Shown here: piece by piece, positions 25,159 through 34,263 of the stretch | How positions within the stretch are numbered: position 1 is the first letter of the stretch | Layout: each line of letters starts with the position of its first letter | Assembly: GCF_024362405.1 (NCBI RefSeq) | Contig: NZ_CP101454.1 | Span: 1 to 64,000 of the forward strand | Length of the DNA stretch: 64,000 bases | Reading direction: 5' to 3' | Origin: Halorarius litoreus | GTDB taxonomy: Archaea > Halobacteriota > Halobacteria > Halobacteriales > Haloarculaceae | Notes under the pieces: model-generated | The model's input: the letters and a program-made list of their open reading frames with translations, nothing else | Database searches by the model: none | What the model was told of the DNA's origin: nothing | Program-made: the position numbers and the translations under genes

Positions 25159-25433
25159 CGAGCCAGGGGACCACACTGCTGCTCGCGCTGAAGACGGTGA
25201 CGCTCGTCGTCGGCGGACTCATCACCTACTACGCGTACAGCGCCTACAGACGAACCCGCGCGCGGCCGCTCGGCGCACTCGCGGCCGGCTTCGCCGTCGT
25301 CACCTTCGGGACCCTGCTGTCGGGCGGCGCGGACCAGCTTCTCGGGCTGGAGATGATCTGGGTGTTCGTCCTCGAGAGTGCCCTCACCGCGACGGGCTTC
25401 CTCATCATTCTCTACTCGCTGTACGTGGAGTAG
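25155..25433 (+). CDS. Small membrane protein coupled to a regulator gene (DUF7521-like)
   Basis: The 92-residue protein has three hydrophobic segments (about 8-28, 40-58, 66-88), with ITYYAYSAYRRTRARPLG forming a basic loop between the first two. It starts in the ATGA overlap with the regulator gene. The pairing suggests that the membrane protein is the sensor or anchor, or that it is the target of the regulator. I recall similar pairs in haloarchaea under a DUF7521-type label, unverified. No enzymatic motif is seen. Confidence 0.75.
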   Translation: MTSQGTTLLLALKTVTLVVGGLITYYAYSAYRRTRARPLGALAAGFAVVTFGTLLSGGADQLLGLEMIWVFVLESALTATGFLIILYSLYVE

Positions 25434-25511
25434 CCACTCGAGACGGGTACCGAGACTCGAAAACACGAACCACGGAAGAAGGGAACTTCGAAAGAAAACC
25501 GCGAGACCCGC

Positions 25512-26072
25512 TCAGCCCAGGATGTAGCTGAGCCGGGGGTACTTCTCGATGAGGGGGACGCCGTCGAGCTTGATCTGCTCGACCTTCGCGTCGAGGCCGA
25601 GGATGTGGCCCGCGCCGAACGCCGCGACGGCGAGGAACACCAGCATGTACGCGAAGTCACCGTTGATGAGCCCGTGTTCGACGCTCCAGTTCCCGAAGTA
25701 GAACATGAACATCATCATCGCGCCGAAGAACGCCGCGAGGCGGGTCAGCAGGCCGACGATGAGGCCCAGCCCGATGGCGACCTGGCCGAACGGGACGGCG
25801 ATGTCCACGAACGAGACGAACCACGGGGTCGCAGCCATCCACGCGTACATCCCGGCGAGCGGGCTCGCGGGGTTGACGCCGAACTGCAGGTAGCCCGCAG
25901 CCGAGAACGGCTCGGCGGCGAGGAGTTTCGACAGCCCTGCGTTCAGGAACGCGAGGCCCATCATGAGCCGGAGCGCGAGGACGAACCACGCGGAGAGGCT
26001 GTGGGCCTGGCCGCGCACAGTGATACCGCCGACACGGCTCTCGAAGACGTTGGGGGAAGTGGTAGTTGCCAT
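25512..26072 (-). CDS. DoxX-family membrane protein
   Basis: The 186-residue protein has four membrane segments: ALRLMMGLAFLNAGLSKLLA, FVDIAVPFGQVAIGLGLIV, LTRLAAFFGAMMMFMFYFG and YMLVFLAVAAFGAGHILGL. The FLNAGLSKLL motif is characteristic of DoxX. DoxX proteins sit beside quinone or thiosulfate oxidation complexes in some organisms, but most family members have no known partner. The ATG at 26072 was chosen; a GTG three codons upstream is possible. A TATA-like TTATATAT and a perfect dyad (26127-26147) lie immediately upstream. The gene converges with the regulator/membrane pair and is divergent from the truncated lipoprotein. Confidence 0.85.
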   Translation of the reverse strand: MATTTSPNVFESRVGGITVRGQAHSLSAWFVLALRLMMGLAFLNAGLSKLLAAEPFSAAGYLQFGVNPASPLAGMYAWMAATPWFVSFVDIAVPFGQVAIGLGLIVGLLTRLAAFFGAMMMFMFYFGNWSVEHGLINGDFAYMLVFLAVAAFGAGHILGLDAKVEQIKLDGVPLIEKYPRLSYILG

Positions 26073-26110
26073 TGTGCTCACCTTACATCCTCAGAGACGC
26101 CCCCAGAGAG

Positions 26111-26120
26111 AATATATAAG
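26111..26120 (-). promoter_or_regulatory. TATA box of the DoxX gene
   Basis: On the minus strand CTTATATATT is centred near 26115. It is about 43 bases from the ATG at 26072, giving a short leader. The strong AT content contrasts with the surrounding DNA and with the adjacent dyad. Confidence 0.5.
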
Positions 26121-26126
26121 AAATAT

Positions 26127-26147
26127 GGTTCTCAGGGCGTGAGAACC
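26127..26147. promoter_or_regulatory. Perfect inverted repeat next to the DoxX promoter
   Basis: GGTTCTCA and TGAGAACC are perfect 8-base arms about a GGGCG spacer. The dyad begins seven bases upstream of the TATA element of the DoxX gene, where an archaeal BRE and activator or repressor would lie. It is therefore likely an operator for DoxX, and possibly for the divergent lipoprotein fragment. No regulator is assigned. Confidence 0.55.
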
Positions 26148-26239
26148 GCGACGACGAAGTCGCGAGCCGTGTTCGCACGCATCAACGTCCGGCAACAGCC
26201 GGGAGAAGCTTCAGGAGCGTGCCACAACCCATCTGACCC

Positions 26240-26500
26240 ATGCGACACCCTCGTACGCGGCGAGCGCTCCTCGGTACTGGTGTCGCACTGTTCGCGAGTG
26301 GGCTGGCCGGCTGTGGTGGTCTCGGGGAGGGCGACCCCGGTACGCCCGACACCACACAGGAGCGAGCCGCTATAGCGGGGTGGCCGGCGTTCGGCCACGA
26401 CGCGGCCAACACCGGGCGGACCGACGTGGCCGGCCCCACCGAGTACGGGGCCATCGCGTGGCGGACTGGCGCTGGTGGAGTGACCACGAGCATCCGCGAG
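26240..26500 (+). pseudogene. Truncated Tat-type lipoprotein, PQQ-like beta-propeller family fragment
   Basis: The start reads MRHPRTRRALLGTG with a Tat-like twin arginine and a lipobox LAGCGG (Cys near 25). It continues to WPAFGHDAANTGR, the opening of pyrroloquinoline-quinone-like beta-propeller lipoproteins, and TEYGAIAWRTG. After about 80 residues the similarity ends and the frame runs antisense through the 3' end of dnaJ, with no propeller blades. Thus only a signal and the first blade remain. The end given here is approximate. A truncation by deletion is the simplest explanation; a functional short lipoprotein is less likely. Confidence 0.6.
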
Positions 26501-26542
26501 CAGCGCGGGACCGAAGGCCTGCGAAGGAGGTACGAAAGTGGA

Positions 26543-27694
26543 TTAGAAGGAGTTCTTGATCTTCTCGAAGAACCCCTTGCCGACGTCGATCTCCTCGCCG
26601 CCGGCCTCCGCGAACGCTTCGAGCGCCTCGCGCTGTTCCTCGTTGAGGTCCGTGGGGGTGACGACCTGCACCTGGACGTAGAGGTCGCCGTGGCCACGCC
26701 GGCGAAGCCGGGGCATCCCCTTCCCTTTCAGTCTGAAGACCTCGCCCGACTGGGTGCCGGCGTCGAGGGTCATCTCGACGCTCCCGTCGAGCGTCGGCAC
26801 CTCGATGGTGTCGCCGAAGGTGGCCTGCGGGAACGACACCGCCGTCGTGTACCGGAGGTCGTCCCCGTCGCGCTCGAACTCCTCGTGGTCCTCGATGACG
26901 ATTTCGATGAGCAGGTCGCCGTTCCGCCCGCCCTGCTCACCGGGGGCGCCCTCGCCGTTCATCCGGAGCGTCTGGCCGTCCTGAATCCCGGCGGGGATGT
27001 CGACCTGTAGGGTCGCCTCGTTCTGGACGCGGCCGTCGCCGCGACAGGTCGAACAGGTCTCCGAGTAGAGGGTGCCCTCGCCCTCACAGCGGCGACAGGT
27101 CTGGGTCTGCTGGACCCGGCCCAGGGGCGTCTGCTGGACGCGCGTCTGCTGGCCCTGCCCGCCACACTCCGGACAGGTCTCGGCGTCCGCGTCGGCGGGG
27201 TGGCCCGCACCGTCGCAGTCCGGGCAGGTCTCCGGCCGGGTGACCGTGAGGTTGCGGGTGAGCCCGTCGTAGGCGTCTTCGAGCGTGATGGACATCCGCG
27301 TCTTGAGGTCCTGCCCCTGTCGGGGACCGTCGCGCTGACCGCCCCCGCCGAAGAACTGCTCGAAGATGTCGTTCATGCCGCCCATGCCGCCACCGCCGCC
27401 GAACGGGTTGCCCTGGCCGCCCATGCCACCGAAGCCGCCGGCGCCGCCGCCCGTGGCGCCGTGCTTCTCGGCCTGTTCGAACCGTTCGTGTCCCATCTGG
27501 TCGTACATCTGGCGCTGTTCGTCGTCGGTGAGCACCTCCTTGGCCTTCTTCGCCTTCTTGAACTTCTCCTCGGCGTTCGGATCGTCGGAGACGTCCGGGT
27601 GGTACTCGCGTGCCTTCTCTCTGTACGCCTGCTTGATCTCGTCCTCTGAGGCGTCCCGCGAGACCCCCAGCACCTCGTAGAAGTCCTCGCTCAT
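26543..27694 (-). CDS. dnaJ: Chaperone protein DnaJ (Hsp40)
   Basis: The 383-residue type I DnaJ has the J domain with the HPD motif at residues 32-34, a glycine/phenylalanine-rich region (about 75-115), four zinc-binding CxxCxGxG repeats (CPDCDGAG, CPECGGQG, CRRCEGEG, CSTCRGDG) and C-terminal substrate-binding domains. It stimulates DnaK ATPase and delivers unfolded proteins. The Hsp70 partner dnaK is about 4.7 kb away on the same strand, with grpE beyond, so the usual grpE-dnaK-dnaJ cluster is broken by other genes. The start ATG gives MSEDFYEVLG. Confidence 0.97.
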   Translation of the reverse strand: MSEDFYEVLGVSRDASEDEIKQAYREKAREYHPDVSDDPNAEEKFKKAKKAKEVLTDDEQRQMYDQMGHERFEQAEKHGATGGGAGGFGGMGGQGNPFGGGGGMGGMNDIFEQFFGGGGQRDGPRQGQDLKTRMSITLEDAYDGLTRNLTVTRPETCPDCDGAGHPADADAETCPECGGQGQQTRVQQTPLGRVQQTQTCRRCEGEGTLYSETCSTCRGDGRVQNEATLQVDIPAGIQDGQTLRMNGEGAPGEQGGRNGDLLIEIVIEDHEEFERDGDDLRYTTAVSFPQATFGDTIEVPTLDGSVEMTLDAGTQSGEVFRLKGKGMPRLRRRGHGDLYVQVQVVTPTDLNEEQREALEAFAEAGGEEIDVGKGFFEKIKNSF

Positions 27695-27751
27695 TCGTTG
27701 TAGGCCGTAATCCGTCGAGAGGCTTGAAAGGAACGGGTCGGACTCGCGAGG

Positions 27752-28105
27752 TCAGGTTCGTGGCCGGTCGGGGTGAACGACGTGGTACAGCGGCTCGGCG
27801 TCCACCAGTTCGGGTGGTCCGGCGACGACGGCGTTCAACTCCTCGATGAAGGCGTGGTCGGCGGCCGCCCGCACCTCGTCAGACACCTCCTTCACGCGCC
27901 CGGCGTCCTCGGCTTCGATGTACGTGAGGATGTAGTCGGTCCCCTCGTGGGTCCAGATGAACGCCGACTCCGTGTAGACGCCCTCGCGGTCGATGATGTC
28001 CATCGCAGCGTCCTCGTCGTCGACGCCCTGGAGGTCCTGCAGGAGTGCTCGTGCGCGCTCGGTCTGTCCCTCGGCGATGGGCTGTTTCGTCAGGACGACA
28101 TCCAT
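27752..28105 (-). CDS. Hypothetical protein, probable DUF6176-like
   Basis: The 117-residue soluble protein has short strands and helices like a ferredoxin-fold dimer: MDVVLTKQPIAEGQTERARA, TDYILTYIEAED and LYHVVHPDRP. I associate it with a haloarchaeal family sometimes labelled DUF6176, unverified. A small heme-free monooxygenase-like or stress-protein fold is possible but not shown. It is upstream of dnaJ on the same strand, 57 bases away, and divergent from the Rieske gene. Confidence 0.65.
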   Translation of the reverse strand: MDVVLTKQPIAEGQTERARALLQDLQGVDDEDAAMDIIDREGVYTESAFIWTHEGTDYILTYIEAEDAGRVKEVSDEVRAAADHAFIEELNAVVAGPPELVDAEPLYHVVHPDRPRT

Positions 28106-28233
28106 ACCGGACGCTCACGCGGGTGGGTGAAAGTAACTCGGGTGGCCGGCACGCTCCCGCACGAACGTATCACGTTCGGTACAAAACCCCGTTTCAGGGA
28201 ACGCCCAAGTACGCGAGAGACCGACACCCACAC

Positions 28234-30000
28234 ATGGCAACCGAACCCGACGCCATGGTTCCCGTCGCGTCCCTCGCCGACCTCGAAGCCGAGGGGCGAA
28301 CCGTCGTCGCCGAGAACGGTCGTGCAATCGCCCTCTTCTACCACGAGGGCGAGGTGTACGCCGTCGACAACCGCTGTCCACACATGGGTTTTCCCCTGAC
28401 GCGGGGGACCGTCGAAGAGGGCGTCCTCACCTGCCACTGGCACCACGCTCGCTTCGAGTTGGAGGAGGGCGATACGTTCGACCCGTGGGCCGACGACGTC
28501 CAGACGTTCCCGGTCGAGGTCAGAGGGGATGAGATCTTCATCGACCCCGACCCACCCCAGACGGTCCCACCGAACGTCCACTGGCGCAACCGGCTGGCCG
28601 ACGGCCTCCACGAGAACCTCAACCTCGTGATGGCGAAGGCCGTCATCGGCCTAGACGAAGCGGGCGAGGGGTTCCACACGCCCATCGAGACGGCCGTGAA
28701 CTTCGGGACGAAGTATCGTGCATCAGGGTGGGGTCGCGGGCTCACTACCCTCGGCTGCATGGCGAATCTCTACGCCGAGGTCGGCGGCCGCGACAAGCGC
28801 CGTGCGATGTTCATGGGCGTCCGCGACGTCGCGGACGACTGTGCGGGGGAGCCCCCACGGTTCCAGCAGTACGCGTTCGACAACCGCGACCTGTCGAAGG
28901 ACCGGCTCAAGTCCTGGTTCCGCGAGAGCGTCGAGGTTCGTGACGCAGATGGGGCCGAACGGTGTCTCCTCACCGCAGTTGCGTGTCTCGACCCCGAGGA
29001 GGTCGCGGAGATCGTCTTTGCGGCGGCGACGGATTCGCTGTACCTCAACGCCGGCCACACGGTCGACTTCCTCAACAAGGCGTTCACGACGCTCGACCAC
29101 ATCGGCTGGCACGGACAGGGTGACGACGAGGACCCGAACGCCGCGAAGGTGCTCGCCTCGACGGTCGAACAGCTCACCGACGCCACGCGCTCGGAGGAGC
29201 TGTCGTCGTGGCGCAACCCCGTCGACATCGCCGACCTCGTCTTCGACGCCCACGACCGCTTGCCGGACCTGGTGGCTGCGGGCGAGGGCACGGAATGGAA
29301 CGAACCCGAGGGCTTCGTCGACGAGTTGCTCGTGGACGACCCCGAACACATCATCGACGCGCTCACCGACGCCATCCGCGAGGGCGCCACCCAGACCGAA
29401 CTCGCCGACGCCGTGGTTCGGGCTGCGACCCGGAGAGTCGCGTGGTTCGCCACCAACAACGAGTTCGCCGACTGGAACACCGTCCACCACACGTTCAGCT
29501 ACGCGAACGCCGTCTACGAGGCGACCCAGCGCACCGACGCAGTCGAACTGTATCGGGGCTGTTTCGACGCGGCCATGAGCGTGTATCTCGACCGGTTCCT
29601 CAACAGTCCGCAGGCACCGCTTCCAGAGCCGGGCGAGTCCGACCGCGACCCCGCCGACATCCGCGAGGAGCTCCTCGCGTGCTTCGACGAGCAGGGGCAG
29701 GTCAACCGCGCCGCGACCCTCGTCAGCGAGCACTTCGACGCGGGCGGCGACCCGGAGGACCTGAAGCGCGTCATGGGTCGCGGCCTGTTGCGCGAGGACG
29801 CGAACTTCCACACGCTGCAGAACGTCGAGGGGCACTTTGCCCGGTTCGACGAGGCAGCGGACGACTGGGAGCGTCGCCTCTGTCTGATGGCGCCGGCCCG
29901 CTACATGGCCGCGCATTTCCCGACGCGCCGCTCGAACGAGCAGACGTTCTCCATCGCGACACGGCTCCATCGCGGCGAGAAACTCCACGAGGCCGAGTAA
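28234..30000 (+). CDS. Rieske [2Fe-2S] domain fused to a large helical domain
   Basis: Residues 8-110 are a Rieske ferredoxin-type domain: Cys48-x-His50 and Cys67-x-x-His70 with 16 residues between the two halves. The remaining 480 residues are helical and carry repeated histidines: AGHTVDFLNKAF with DHIGWH near 270-290, NTVHHTFSYAN near 420, and AHFPTRRSNEQTF near 560. This resembles oxygenase-type metal sites, perhaps like questin-oxidase-like proteins, but I cannot assign a known catalytic domain. There is no mononuclear 2-His-1-carboxylate signature like that of ring-hydroxylating oxygenases. It is likely a redox enzyme with an uncharacterised reaction. The ATG follows CACAC. It is divergent from the DUF6176-like gene and abuts the Usp gene with no gap. 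Confidence 0.85.
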   Translation: MATEPDAMVPVASLADLEAEGRTVVAENGRAIALFYHEGEVYAVDNRCPHMGFPLTRGTVEEGVLTCHWHHARFELEEGDTFDPWADDVQTFPVEVRGDEIFIDPDPPQTVPPNVHWRNRLADGLHENLNLVMAKAVIGLDEAGEGFHTPIETAVNFGTKYRASGWGRGLTTLGCMANLYAEVGGRDKRRAMFMGVRDVADDCAGEPPRFQQYAFDNRDLSKDRLKSWFRESVEVRDADGAERCLLTAVACLDPEEVAEIVFAAATDSLYLNAGHTVDFLNKAFTTLDHIGWHGQGDDEDPNAAKVLASTVEQLTDATRSEELSSWRNPVDIADLVFDAHDRLPDLVAAGEGTEWNEPEGFVDELLVDDPEHIIDALTDAIREGATQTELADAVVRAATRRVAWFATNNEFADWNTVHHTFSYANAVYEATQRTDAVELYRGCFDAAMSVYLDRFLNSPQAPLPEPGESDRDPADIREELLACFDEQGQVNRAATLVSEHFDAGGDPEDLKRVMGRGLLREDANFHTLQNVEGHFARFDEAADDWERRLCLMAPARYMAAHFPTRRSNEQTFSIATRLHRGEKLHEAE

Positions 30001-30429
30001 TCAGCGAACGACCGTCACCGGTACCGGACTCTGTCGCATCACTCGTTCGGCGGTGCTCCCCAGCAGGAGTCGCGACACCCCGCTGCGGCCGTGGCTCCCC
30101 ATCACCACGTGGTCGACGTCGTGCTCGTCGACGTAGTCGAGGATGACGCGGTGCGGATTGCCGACCTCGTGGGCCGTCGTCAGCTCGATGCCGTGGTCCG
30201 CGGCGAGTGCGTTCGCGTCCGCGAGCGCCGACTCCGCGACCGACTTCGCGTTCTCGTACCACTGCTCGCCGTCGACGAGGCCGTGCGCCTCGCCCTCGTA
30301 GACCCCCCCGACCGGGTCGATGACGTAGAGCGCGTGGACCTCGTCGTCGGGGTGTTTCGTCGCCACTCGCTCCAGCGCGCGCGCGGACAGCGCCGAGCCG
30401 TCGTACGGGACCAGGATTCGTTCGGCCAT
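30001..30429 (-). CDS. Universal stress protein (UspA family)
   Basis: The 142-residue protein is a single Usp domain with opening strand ERILVPYDGSALSARAL and the ATP-binding signature G-x2-G-x9-G-S/T in MGSHGRSGVSRLLLGSTAE, so it should bind ATP. Universal stress proteins accumulate under starvation or damage and help survival by unclear means. Its stop codon directly touches that of the Rieske fusion gene on the other strand. A TATA-like element is not obvious in the 84 bases separating its start from the divergent transporter gene. Confidence 0.9.
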   Translation of the reverse strand: MAERILVPYDGSALSARALERVATKHPDDEVHALYVIDPVGGVYEGEAHGLVDGEQWYENAKSVAESALADANALAADHGIELTTAHEVGNPHRVILDYVDEHDVDHVVMGSHGRSGVSRLLLGSTAERVMRQSPVPVTVVR

Positions 30430-30512
30430 GCTGACAGTTCGACGGGAGAGACCGTAAACACACCGCCGGCACCGATTGGCCTAAACCCGTGGGGATTGCC
30501 CTTCCCGGCACG

Positions 30513-31052
30513 ATGCTCGAACAGCTGCTGGGTGACGACGTGGACGACTCCGGGAAGTACCTCGCGGAGGTCATCTACGGGGCGAACGACGGGATCGTCA
30601 CGACGTTCGCCGTCGTCGCGGGCGTCGCCGGGGCGGCGCTCAGCCCGTCTATCGTCCTCATCCTCGGTGCGGCGAACCTCTTCGCTGACGGCTTCTCGAT
30701 GGGGATGAGCAACTACCTCAGCCGCCGCTCCGAGGAGGACTATCAGGAGGCACGGCGTGGGGCTGCGTCGGGGAACGCAGACGGGAAGGACGCCTGGAAG
30801 ACGGCGCTCGTCACGTTCCTCGCGTTCGTCGTGGCGGGCTGGGCGCCGCTCATCCCGTACATCCTCGGCCTCCCCGACGGCTTCCGGCTCTCCGTGGTTG
30901 TCACCGGCATCACGTTCTTCCTCGTCGGCGCGAGTCGGAGTCTCGTCACGGATCGACGCTGGTGGAGAAACGGGGCCGAGATGTTCGTCGTCGGGATGGC
31001 CGCCGCGACCGTCGCGTTCGTGGTGGGGGACTTGCTGAAGGGGCTGGCGTAG
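30513..31052 (+). CDS. VIT1/CCC1-type transporter
   Basis: The 179-residue membrane protein has segments GIVTTFAVVAGVAGAALS and ILGAANLFADGFSMGMSNYLS, matching the first two helices of the VIT1/CCC1 family, which moves iron or manganese (nodulin-like in some plants). The remaining three helices include LVTFLAFVVAGWAPLIPYIL. The cytosolic acidic loop (RRSEEDYQE) may bind metal. The ATG at 30513 is used; a GTG eight codons earlier could also start. It lies divergent from the stress protein gene. Confidence 0.83.
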   Translation: MLEQLLGDDVDDSGKYLAEVIYGANDGIVTTFAVVAGVAGAALSPSIVLILGAANLFADGFSMGMSNYLSRRSEEDYQEARRGAASGNADGKDAWKTALVTFLAFVVAGWAPLIPYILGLPDGFRLSVVVTGITFFLVGASRSLVTDRRWWRNGAEMFVVGMAAATVAFVVGDLLKGLA

Positions 31053-31377
31053 GGGGGTTTCTTCTCTGATGCCCGCCGCCGAAGAACGATCCAGTCGGTT
31101 CGTTTTCGACCACCCGCTCGTGACCGACTCGCACCCTCCATGCAGCATTGGCCAATCGACCCTATCTCCAGTCGAGAAGTACACCACTCGCACGATAGTA
31201 CATGTAAATTGTCATTTTTAGATGCCAATTTCCCCCATGTGCCAGCACTCGTGTCTGTGCACCAAGGGCTGTCGAGTCGCCCGATACGAGGCGTTTCCCC
31301 TCGGTTCCCGAGGTGGTAAATCCTGCCCGTCGGAATTCAACTCGCGTGATTATCGCTCAACGTATCGATTATCATAC
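31053..31377. other. Gene-free AT-richer interval
   Basis: I see no supportable gene in this 325-base stretch. It is clearly AT-richer than its neighbours from about 31195 onward, with ATGTAAATTGTCATTTTTAG at 31202-31221 and TATCGATTATCATACATGG just before the next gene. A T-rich run at 31213-31219 could end the VIT transcript or begin the next. The composition suggests DNA acquired by transfer or relaxed from selection. Confidence 0.5.
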
Positions 31378-32247
31378 ATGGCAACTCCAAACCATGCACG
31401 TACGGAGAACCCCGATGGGCTCGGCCGGTGGTGGATATACCTCGTTGTCGCGGTGGCTGGGACGTGGGCCTTCTGGCTTCCAGCGATCGCTCTCGGCCTA
31501 CGGTTCGATAGTGCGATCTGACTTGTGTTACTCCTCGTCGGACTTGCCGTCCCAGGCGTTACCGGCATCGCGTTCGTCTATCTCGTTTACGACGAACGCG
31601 GACGAAGCGACTTCTGGAACCGCGTGAGAAACCCCCGGCGCGTCGGATTGCGATGGCTCGTCGTGATTCTGCTGGTACCCTTCGGTGTTGGCGTTCTCGC
31701 TGGCGTCGTCGATCTACTCCTCGGTGGGCCCGGCCCATCGTGGGGTGAAGGTGTGACCCAGTTCGGCGTGAATCCCCTCGCCATCCTCCCGGCGTTGTTC
31801 TTCGCGACCCTCCCCCCGATTCTGGAGGAGTTAGGCTGGCGAGGCTACGCGTTAGACCGTCTGCAACTGAAGGTGTCTGCGTTGAGCGCGAGTCTGATCC
31901 TGGGCGTGGTCTGGGCTCTCTGGCACCTCCCCCTGTTCTTCATCGAGGGGTCGTTCCAACACGACGCGGTCGGGTTCGCGACCACGGGATTTTGGTTGGT
32001 CATGACCGGGATTGTCGTGCTCTCTGTCGCATTTACGTGGATCTACAATAACACGGAGCGCAGTATCCTCGGTATCATCGTTCTACACGGGTGGGTGAAC
32101 TTCACCGCAGAGGTCATCGTGGTACCGGACCCCGCCTATTACGGCCTCTGGTTCGTCCTCGCTGGGGTGATAGTCGCGATCTGGGGACGCAAGACACTGA
32201 CGGCTGCGCCCGAAGTTCCTCACCCCCCAGCCCCCGCCAATCCGTGA
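31378..32247 (+). pseudogene. CPBP-family intramembrane protease gene interrupted by an in-frame TGA
   Basis: The reading frame codes for a CPBP/CAAX-type glutamic intramembrane protease of about 289 residues, but codon 48 is TGA at 31519-31521 in the same frame. On either side the membrane segments line up: WWIYLVVAVAGTW before and LLLVGLAVPG after. The three catalytic motifs are present downstream: EELGWRG, LWHLPLF and LHGWVNF. A single change from TGG (Trp) would explain the stop. Translation could restart at GTG 31525, making a 240-residue protein that keeps the active site but loses the first helix. Its lower GC content and isolation suggest transfer. Confidence 0.75.
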
Positions 32248-32315
32248 GGCAACTCCAGCGGATTTCAACAGAACTGCCCCCTCGAAAACCCCACGCTGCT
32301 CGCGTTTCGGGAACC

Positions 32316-32335
32316 CGTCAGAGCAAGCTCTGACG
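32316..32335. terminator. Perfect hairpin between CPBP and dnaK genes
   Basis: CGTCAGAGC and GCTCTGACG are perfect 9-base arms around an AA loop. It lies 68 bases after the CPBP stop and 20 bases past the dnaK stop, at a convergent 3'-3' junction. There is no strong T-run beside it, so it may work as a bidirectional terminator or mRNA-stabilising hairpin. Confidence 0.5.
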
Positions 32336-32354
32336 TCCAGACGAAGAGGACTCG

Positions 32355-34238
32355 CTACGCTTCGTCTTCGTCGTCTACGTCCTCGAAGTCGGCGTCGACG
32401 TACTCCTCGCCCTCACCGTCGGCCGCCGCGCCTTCGGGACCGGCACCGCCCATGCCGCCCATGCCAGCGCCACCGGCGGCCTGCTGCTGGGCCTGCTGCT
32501 CGTACATCTGCTTGCCGATCTCCTGGAGCTGCTTCGTGAGGTCCTCGGTGACCTGCTGGAGCTCCTCGGTCTCGGCGTCCTCGTCTTCGAGGGTCTCCTC
32601 GACGTCCTCGATGGCTTCCTCGATGTCGGCCTGGAGGTCCTCGTCGATGTTCTCCTCGTTCTCCTCGAGGAGCGTGTTCGCCCGCTGGACCGCGCTCTCG
32701 GCCTCGTTGCGGGCCTCGATGCGCTCGCGGCGCTGCTTGTCCTCCTCGGCGTGCTCCTCGGCCTCCTGCTGCATCTGCTCGATCTGGTCGTCGGAGAGCC
32801 CCGCACCACCTTCGATGGTGATGGACTCGGCGTTTCCTGAACCTTTGTCCTCGGCCTCGACGTTGACGATACCGTTCTCGTCGATGTTGAAGCCGACCTC
32901 GATCTGCGGCGTTCCGGCCGGCGCCGGCGGGATGCCCGTCAGCTGGAACTCGCCGAGCAGTTCGTTCTCGTTGGCGATCTCGCGCTCACCCTGGAACACG
33001 CGGACCTGCACCTGCGTCTGGCTGTCGGCGGCCGTGGTGAAGATCTTCGACTCCTCGGTCGGGATGGTCGTGTTCTTGTTGATGAGTCGCTCGAACAGCC
33101 CGCCCTTCACCTCGATACCGAGCGAGAGGGGCGTGACGTCGAGCAGGACGATGTCGTCGACGTCGCCGGAGAGGACGCCGCCCTGGATGGCCGCGCCGAG
33201 CGCGACGGCCTCGTCGGGGTTGACGTTCTTCTTCGGCGTCTGGCCGGTCATCTCCTCGACTTTCTCCTGGACCTGCGGCATCCGGGTCGAGCCGCCGACG
33301 AGGATGACCTCGTCGATGTCGCCCTTCGAGTAGCCCGCGTCCTGGAGGGCCTGCTCCGTCGGCTCGACGGTGCGGTCGATGAGGTCCTTTGTGAGCGACT
33401 CGAACTTCGCGCGCGTCATCTTCTGTTCGAGGTCCTTCGGCCCCGAGTCGTCCGCGGCGATGAACGGGAGCGTGATGGTCGTCTCCTTCCGCGAGGAGAG
33501 TTCGATTTTGGCCTCCTCGGCCGCATCTTTGAGCCGCTGGAGCGCCTGCCGGTCCTCGCGGAGGTCGATGCCGTGTTCCGCCTCGAACTCGTCGGCGAGG
33601 TAGTCGATGATGGCCAGGTCCCAGTCGTCGCCACCGAGGCTGTTGTCCCCGTTCGTGGCGACGACCTCGTAGACGCCCCCACCCAGATCGAGGATGGAGA
33701 CGTCGAACGTCCCGCCCCCGAGGTCGTAGACGAGGACGGTCTGGTCGGACTCGTCGTCCAGCCCGTACGCCATCGACGCGGCGGTCGGCTCGTTGACGAT
33801 GCGCTCGACCTCGAAGCCGGCGATCTCCCCGGCGTCCTTCGTCGCCTGTCGCTGCTTGTCGTTGAAGTACGCCGGGACGGTGATGACCGCCTTCTCGATA
33901 TCGTCACCGAGGTACTCCTCGGCGTCGCGCTTGATCTTCTGGAGGATCATCGCCGAGATCTGCTCCGGCGTGTAGTCCTCGCCCTCGATGGACACCGAGT
34001 AGCCCTCCTCGCCCATGTGGCGCTTAATGGACTGGATGGTGTGTTCGGGGTTCTGGACGGCCTGGTTCTTCGCCGGTTTCCCGACGAGACGCTCGCCGTC
34101 GTCGGTGAACGCGACGACGGAGGGCGTCGTCCGGTCGCCCTCACCGTTGACGATGATCTCGGGGTCGCCCCCCTCCATCACCGCGAACGCGGAGTTGGTG
34201 GTACCGAGGTCGATACCGAGAATCTTGTTGCTCGCCAT
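32355..34238 (-). CDS. dnaK: Chaperone protein DnaK (Hsp70)
   Basis: The 627-residue Hsp70 starts with [17 protein letters not shown], the ATP-binding phosphate-1 motif. It also has [18 protein letters not shown] and [13 protein letters not shown], and a substrate-binding domain with an acidic C-terminal tail that contains a methionine/glycine-rich stretch (GMGGMGG). It refolds proteins using DnaJ and GrpE. The gene is on the same strand as grpE and the endonuclease-like gene, downstream of both. A TTTTAACC element lies about 30 bases before the ATG. The N-terminal [10 protein letters not shown] is normal. Confidence 0.98.
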   Translation of the reverse strand: MASNKILGIDLGTTNSAFAVMEGGDPEIIVNGEGDRTTPSVVAFTDDGERLVGKPAKNQAVQNPEHTIQSIKRHMGEEGYSVSIEGEDYTPEQISAMILQKIKRDAEEYLGDDIEKAVITVPAYFNDKQRQATKDAGEIAGFEVERIVNEPTAASMAYGLDDESDQTVLVYDLGGGTFDVSILDLGGGVYEVVATNGDNSLGGDDWDLAIIDYLADEFEAEHGIDLREDRQALQRLKDAAEEAKIELSSRKETTITLPFIAADDSGPKDLEQKMTRAKFESLTKDLIDRTVEPTEQALQDAGYSKGDIDEVILVGGSTRMPQVQEKVEEMTGQTPKKNVNPDEAVALGAAIQGGVLSGDVDDIVLLDVTPLSLGIEVKGGLFERLINKNTTIPTEESKIFTTAADSQTQVQVRVFQGEREIANENELLGEFQLTGIPPAPAGTPQIEVGFNIDENGIVNVEAEDKGSGNAESITIEGGAGLSDDQIEQMQQEAEEHAEEDKQRRERIEARNEAESAVQRANTLLEENEENIDEDLQADIEEAIEDVEETLEDEDAETEELQQVTEDLTKQLQEIGKQMYEQQAQQQAAGGAGMGGMGGAGPEGAAADGEGEEYVDADFEDVDDEDEA

Positions 34239-34263
34239 CTTGCCCGACCCTACTGGTCAGAAT

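Noticed and set aside
26501..27010. Continuation of the lipoprotein frame into the dnaJ region
   Set aside because: After about residue 85 the translation is the reverse strand of dnaJ and has no propeller sequence.
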